Assembly (NCBI GenBank): GCA_002433465.1 | Contig: DJIE01000236.1 | Location: 1 to 9,192, forward strand | Origin: Salinisphaera sp. UBA6602 | Lineage (GTDB): Bacteria > Pseudomonadota > Gammaproteobacteria > Nevskiales > Salinisphaeraceae | Direction of reading: 5' to 3' | DNA length: 9,192 nucleotides | Shown here: positions 5,909 through 9,192 of the stretch, piece after piece | How the letters are laid out: each line of letters opens with the position of its first letter | Numbering within the stretch: position 1 is the stretch's first letter | Notes under the pieces: generated by a model | The model's database searches: none | Told to the model about the DNA's origin: nothing | What the model saw: only the letters and a program-made list of their open reading frames with translations | Translations under genes and position numbers: made by a program

Positions 5909-6860
5909 TGTCTTTCTCCTGATTAGCCGTGTTCAGCGTGGCGGCAAGAATGCGCCACACCAGTTCGTCGAAATCCATTCCCGCGGCGCGCGCCGCCATC
6001 GGCACAAGCGAATGCGAAGTCATGCCGGGAATGGCGTTGAGTTCCAGAAACCACGGCTGGCCGGCCGCATCGAGCATGAAGTCGACGCGCCCCCAGCCGC
6101 GCGCCCCGGTGATCTCGAAAGCACGCAGCGCCAGGCGCTGCAGCTCGGCCTCGCGGCCCTGTTCGAGATCGCAGGGGCAGTGATAAAGGGTGTCGTTGGC
6201 GACGTACTTCGCTTCGTAGTCGTAGAAACCGCTGGACGGCTCGATATGAATCAGCGGCAAGGCGCGCCCATCCAGAATCGATGCCGTGTATTCGGGCCCG
6301 GCCACGAACTGCTCGGCCATCACCTCGCGATCGTATTTCGCGGCCGCGGCGCGCGCGGCATCCAGATCCTCGATGCGCTCGACCTTGCTGATGCCGATGG
6401 TTGAGCCTTCATGCACCGGCTTGACGATCAGCGGCAGCCCGAGCGCGTCGACCACGGCCTGCGAATCGGTGCGGGAATCCAGCAGCCGATGGGCCGGCGT
6501 CGGGATACCCTGCGCGGCCCAAAGCGCTTTCGTGCGCACCTTGTCCATAGACAAGGCACTGGCCAGCACGCCGCTGCCCGTATAAGGCAGCCCTTGCAGC
6601 TCGAGCGCGCCCTGGACCAGTCCGTCTTCGCCGCCGCGGCCGTGCAGCGCCAGCCACACGCGGTCGAAGCCTTCCTCGGCCAGACCGAGCACGCGCCGCT
6701 GGTCGACGTCGATGACCGTGACATCCACGCCGCGGCGTTCCAGGGCGGCACCCACCGCTGCGCCAGAATCCAAAGATACGGCGCGCTCGGCCGACCAGCC
6801 GCCCATGAGAACGGCAACACGGCCAAACGCGCTTGCATCGGTAATACGCGGGCTGTTCAT
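5895..6860 (-). CDS. ddlB: D-alanine--D-alanine ligase (DdlB type)
   Basis: Ddl is the cytoplasmic ATP-grasp enzyme that joins two D-alanines; the dipeptide is added to the peptidoglycan precursor by MurF. The 321-residue product is complete and slightly longer than the 306-residue Escherichia coli DdlB. Seen: the substrate-binding [11 protein letters not shown] at residues 20-30 (Glu25), HGRGGEDG at 73-80, the ATP-grasp [10 protein letters not shown] at 147-156 with Ser153, the omega-loop YDYEAKYV at 213-220 with the tyrosine typical of D-Ala-D-Ala and not D-Ala-D-Lac ligases, GWGRVDFM at 255-262 (Arg258, Asp260) and the metal-binding ELNAIPGMT at 273-281. One visible difference is Ala27 where SAEREVSL is usual. 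The ATG at 6860 has AAGGAA eight bases upstream and overlaps the murC stop as ATGA. The last residues NQEKDNELA encode the ftsQ ribosome binding site. Confidence 0.97.
   Translation of the reverse strand: MNSPRITDASAFGRVAVLMGGWSAERAVSLDSGAAVGAALERRGVDVTVIDVDQRRVLGLAEEGFDRVWLALHGRGGEDGLVQGALELQGLPYTGSGVLASALSMDKVRTKALWAAQGIPTPAHRLLDSRTDSQAVVDALGLPLIVKPVHEGSTIGISKVERIEDLDAARAAAAKYDREVMAEQFVAGPEYTASILDGRALPLIHIEPSSGFYDYEAKYVANDTLYHCPCDLEQGREAELQRLALRAFEITGARGWGRVDFMLDAAGQPWFLELNAIPGMTSHSLVPMAARAAGMDFDELVWRILAATLNTANQEKDNELA
5912..5924 (-). promoter_or_regulatory. ftsQ ribosome binding block, copy of the ftsA one
   Basis: AATCAGGAGAAAG on the - strand is the ftsQ Shine-Dalgarno region inside the end of ddlB, three bases before the ATG at 5908. 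It is identical to 5182-5194. Confidence 0.6.
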
Positions 6861-8311
6861 GTCGTTGCTTCCTTGAAAGTGCGAGCCATCTGCTGGGCCA
6901 CCGCGCCGATATCGCCGGCGCCGAGAGTGAGCAGTACGTCGCCGTCGCGCACCACCCCGCTGAGCACGTCGCTCAGGCGCTGCACGTCGTCGACGAATAC
7001 CGGGTCGACCTTGCCGCGCGCACGCACGCCGCGTGCCAGCGCGCGGCCGTCGGCGCCGGCGATCGGATGTTCGCCCGCGGCATAGACTTCGCAGAGCACG
7101 AGTACGTTCAGTTCTGCCAGCACCTGGCAGAAGTCGTCGAACAGATCGCGGGTGCGCGAAAAACGGTGCGGCTGGAACACCACCACCAGCCGCCGATCGG
7201 GCCAGGCGTTGCGCGCGGCGTTGATGATGCTCACCAGCTCGCGCGGATGATGGCCGTAGTCGTCGACCAACAGCACGCGCTGGCCGGCGAGCACGATCTC
7301 GCCATGGACTTCGCAGCGACGGCCGATGCCGGCGAACTGGGACAGCGCCTGGCCGATCGCGGCCATGTCCACACCCAGTTCGTGCGCCACCGCGGCGGCG
7401 GCCAGGGCGTTAAGCACGTTGTGCTTGCCCGGCAGGTTGAGATGCACGGCATGGCCCGGCTCGCCGTTACGGCGCAGCGTGAAGCGCGTGCCGGTGCCGT
7501 CGAAGGCCAGATCCTCGGCCATGATGTCGGCATCGTGGTCGATGCCGTAGGTCACGATCGGGCGGCCCACATCGGCCAGAATCGAACGCACCACCGGGTC
7601 GTCGGCACAGAGCACGGCCAGGCCGTAGAACGGCAGGTGGTGCAGGAATTCCACGAAGGTTTCGGTCAGGCGCGAGAACTCGCCGCCATAGGTTTCCAGA
7701 TGGTCGGCATCGATATTGGTGACGATCGCCATCATCGGGGTCAGAAACAGAAAGCTCGCGTCGGACTCGTCGGCCTCGGCAACCAGATACGGACCCTCGC
7801 CCAGGCGTGCGTTGCTGTTGGCGCCCAACACCTTGCCGCCGACGATGAAGGTCGGGTCCAGCCCGCCGCCGGCCAGCAGTGCGGCAACCAGACTCGTGGT
7901 CGTGGTCTTGCCATGGGTGCCGGCCACGGCGATGCCATAGCGAAAACGCATCAGTTCGGCGAGCATTTCGGCACGACGCACCACCGGCACGAGCCGTTCG
8001 TGCGCGGTGGCGACCTCCGGATTGTCCTCGGATACCGCGGTGGAAACGACCACCACGTCGGCGCCTTCGACGTTCTCGGCGGCATGGCCGATGAAGATCT
8101 TCGCGCCCTGAGCCGCCAGCGCCTGCGTGGTCACCCCATCCTTGATATCGCTGCCGGTCACGGCATAGCCGAGGTTGAGCAGCACGCTGGCGATACCGGC
8201 CATGCCGACGCCGCCGATGCCCACCATATGCACGGTACGCACGCGCCGCATCGGCCGCTCGGCCAGCGGCTGGAAATCGCCGTTGGGGCTACGTCCCTGG
8301 GGGGCAATCAT
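6857..8311 (-). CDS. murC: UDP-N-acetylmuramate--L-alanine ligase MurC
   Basis: MurC is the cytoplasmic ATP-dependent ligase that adds the first peptide residue, L-alanine, to UDP-N-acetylmuramic acid. The 484-residue product is full length (Escherichia coli 491). Seen in order: the UDP-binding Rossmann motif [11 protein letters not shown] at residues 31-41, the P-loop [10 protein letters not shown] at 131-140 (Lys135), [10 protein letters not shown] at 179-188, [13 protein letters not shown] at 198-210, the linker [11 protein letters not shown] at 295-305, and the C-terminal [10 protein letters not shown] at 350-359 with [10 protein letters not shown] at 381-390. The ATG at 8311 overlaps the murG stop as ATGA and has GGAGG four bases upstream, so it is preferred over Met21 ([11 protein letters not shown]), which is another in-frame option. 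The upstream open frame belongs to the murG overlap and was not used. No murB lies between murC and ddlB, as in Escherichia coli and Pseudomonas. Confidence 0.98.
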   Translation of the reverse strand: MIAPQGRSPNGDFQPLAERPMRRVRTVHMVGIGGVGMAGIASVLLNLGYAVTGSDIKDGVTTQALAAQGAKIFIGHAAENVEGADVVVVSTAVSEDNPEVATAHERLVPVVRRAEMLAELMRFRYGIAVAGTHGKTTTTSLVAALLAGGGLDPTFIVGGKVLGANSNARLGEGPYLVAEADESDASFLFLTPMMAIVTNIDADHLETYGGEFSRLTETFVEFLHHLPFYGLAVLCADDPVVRSILADVGRPIVTYGIDHDADIMAEDLAFDGTGTRFTLRRNGEPGHAVHLNLPGKHNVLNALAAAAVAHELGVDMAAIGQALSQFAGIGRRCEVHGEIVLAGQRVLLVDDYGHHPRELVSIINAARNAWPDRRLVVVFQPHRFSRTRDLFDDFCQVLAELNVLVLCEVYAAGEHPIAGADGRALARGVRARGKVDPVFVDDVQRLSDVLSGVVRDGDVLLTLGAGDIGAVAQQMARTFKEATT

Positions 8312-9192
8312 GCGGCCTCCATGGTGTCGAAGCAGGCGGCGACAATATCGTCGGTGGCATGCGGCCAGGCCACGCGCCGGGCAGCCTCGGCGCGTTCGCG
8401 CAGCGCGTTGCGATCGGCGCACAGGCGCTCGATCTCTTCGGCAAGGCGCTCGACGCTCAGTTCGGACTGGTCGATAAGGGTCGCCGCCCCCGCGTCCACC
8501 AGATACTGACCGTTGGCGCGCTGGTGGTCGTCGACCGCAAACGGATACGGCACCAGCAGTGCCGCCACGCCGGCCGCGGCCAGTTCTGCCACGGTAAGCG
8601 CGCCGCTGCGACAGATCACCACATCGGCCCAGGCATAGGCGGCCGCCATGTCGTCGATGAAGGCACTCACATCGGCCTCGACGCCGGCCTGGGCGTAGGC
8701 CGCCTCGGCCTGTTCGAGCGTGCGACCGGCCTGATGCCGAACCTGCGGCCGCTTGTTCATATCGATACGTGCCAGCGCTGCCGGCACGCGCTCGTTGATG
8801 GCCAGCGCGCCGCCGCTGCCGCCGAGCACGAGCAGGCGAACCGGGCCATCGCGATCCGCGAAGCGCTCTGTCGGCACGGGCAGATCAAGAATTTCGGCGC
8901 GCACCGGGTTGCCGACGCTGCGAGCCTTGTTGCCGGCAAAGGTATTCGGAAATGCCTGCAGTACCGTATTGGCCATGCGCGCCAGCAGGCGGTTGGTCAG
9001 CCCCGCGGCAGCGTTTTGTTCGTGAATGAGCAGCGGCCGCCCGGTCAGACGCGCGGCCAGCCCGCCCGGCCCGGCGGCAAAACCGCCCATGCCGACCACC
9101 AGCTGCGGCGCGACGCGGCGCACCACGGCAAGCGCCTGCAGGCAGGCGCGGGCCAGACGCAGCGGCGCGGCCAGCCACGAAAGCATGCCCTT
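8308..9192 (-). CDS. murG: UDP-GlcNAc:lipid I N-acetylglucosaminyltransferase MurG (5' truncated by window)
   Basis: MurG is the peripheral inner-membrane GT-B glycosyltransferase that turns lipid I into lipid II on the cytoplasmic face. The window holds the C-terminal 294 residues; roughly 65-70 N-terminal residues, including the expected GGTGGH motif, lie beyond position 9192. The Met at 9186 is internal, since the frame is open to the edge and the residues around it ([10 protein letters not shown]) align with the middle of the N-terminal domain. Seen: [32 protein letters not shown], the interdomain-side [26 protein letters not shown], and the nucleotide-sugar binding [15 protein letters not shown] with the conserved Glu, followed by [17 protein letters not shown]. 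The stop overlaps the murC start by four bases. The assignment is firm. Confidence 0.97.
   Translation of the reverse strand, partial: KGMLSWLAAPLRLARACLQALAVVRRVAPQLVVGMGGFAAGPGGLAARLTGRPLLIHEQNAAAGLTNRLLARMANTVLQAFPNTFAGNKARSVGNPVRAEILDLPVPTERFADRDGPVRLLVLGGSGGALAINERVPAALARIDMNKRPQVRHQAGRTLEQAEAAYAQAGVEADVSAFIDDMAAAYAWADVVICRSGALTVAELAAAGVAALLVPYPFAVDDHQRANGQYLVDAGAATLIDQSELSVERLAEEIERLCADRNALRERAEAARRVAWPHATDDIVAACFDTMEAA

Noticed and set aside
7067..8509. Long + strand open frame of 480 codons opposite murC and murG
   Set aside because: Antisense shadow of MurC, with no motif and no plausible ribosome binding site.

Overview
This window is a stretch of the division and cell wall (dcw) cluster of a GC-rich gammaproteobacterium. 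The gene order murG-murC-ddlB-ftsQ-ftsA-ftsZ-lpxC, followed by secA, is the classic gammaproteobacterial end of the cluster. A dciA (DUF721) gene sits between lpxC and secA, and no secM is visible. This is the arrangement known from Pseudomonas-like and other non-enteric lineages rather than from Escherichia. The MurC, LpxC and FtsZ sequences also read closer to pseudomonad-type proteins. A more exact placement (for example a Salinisphaera-like marine lineage) is a guess that the sequence alone does not settle.

Layout, read in the direction of transcription (right to left). The operon enters the window inside murG (8308-9192, N-terminus outside) and continues through murC (6857-8311), ddlB (5895-6860), ftsQ (5162-5908) and ftsA (3943-5178). 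All four junctions overlap, by 4, 4, 14 and 17 bases. A 101-base spacer with two hairpins precedes ftsZ (2696-3841). A 279-base spacer separates ftsZ from lpxC (1499-2416). It holds two hairpins behind ftsZ, a nested inverted repeat and one perfect DnaA-box match upstream of lpxC. dciA (1040-1489, + strand) converges on lpxC with only 9 bases between the stop codons. dciA is divergent from secA (1-885, - strand, C-terminus outside), and the two share a 154-base promoter region.

How the genes work together. MurG, MurC and DdlB supply the cytoplasmic steps of peptidoglycan precursor synthesis. FtsQ, FtsA and FtsZ build the divisome that uses these precursors at mid-cell. LpxC commits carbon to lipid A for the outer membrane. 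SecA exports envelope proteins. DciA links the locus to replication through the replicative helicase. Every gene is essential or near-essential housekeeping, all the ones that can be checked keep their key motifs, and I see no frameshift, insertion sequence, CRISPR array, RNA gene or accessory island.

I do not find a new biological system here. The observations worth checking are regulatory: the DnaA box and inverted repeat at the lpxC promoter, a GNRA-capped hairpin in the ftsZ leader, a repeated ribosome-binding-site block that gives DdlB and FtsQ a shared NQEK tail, and the structured spacers around ftsZ.
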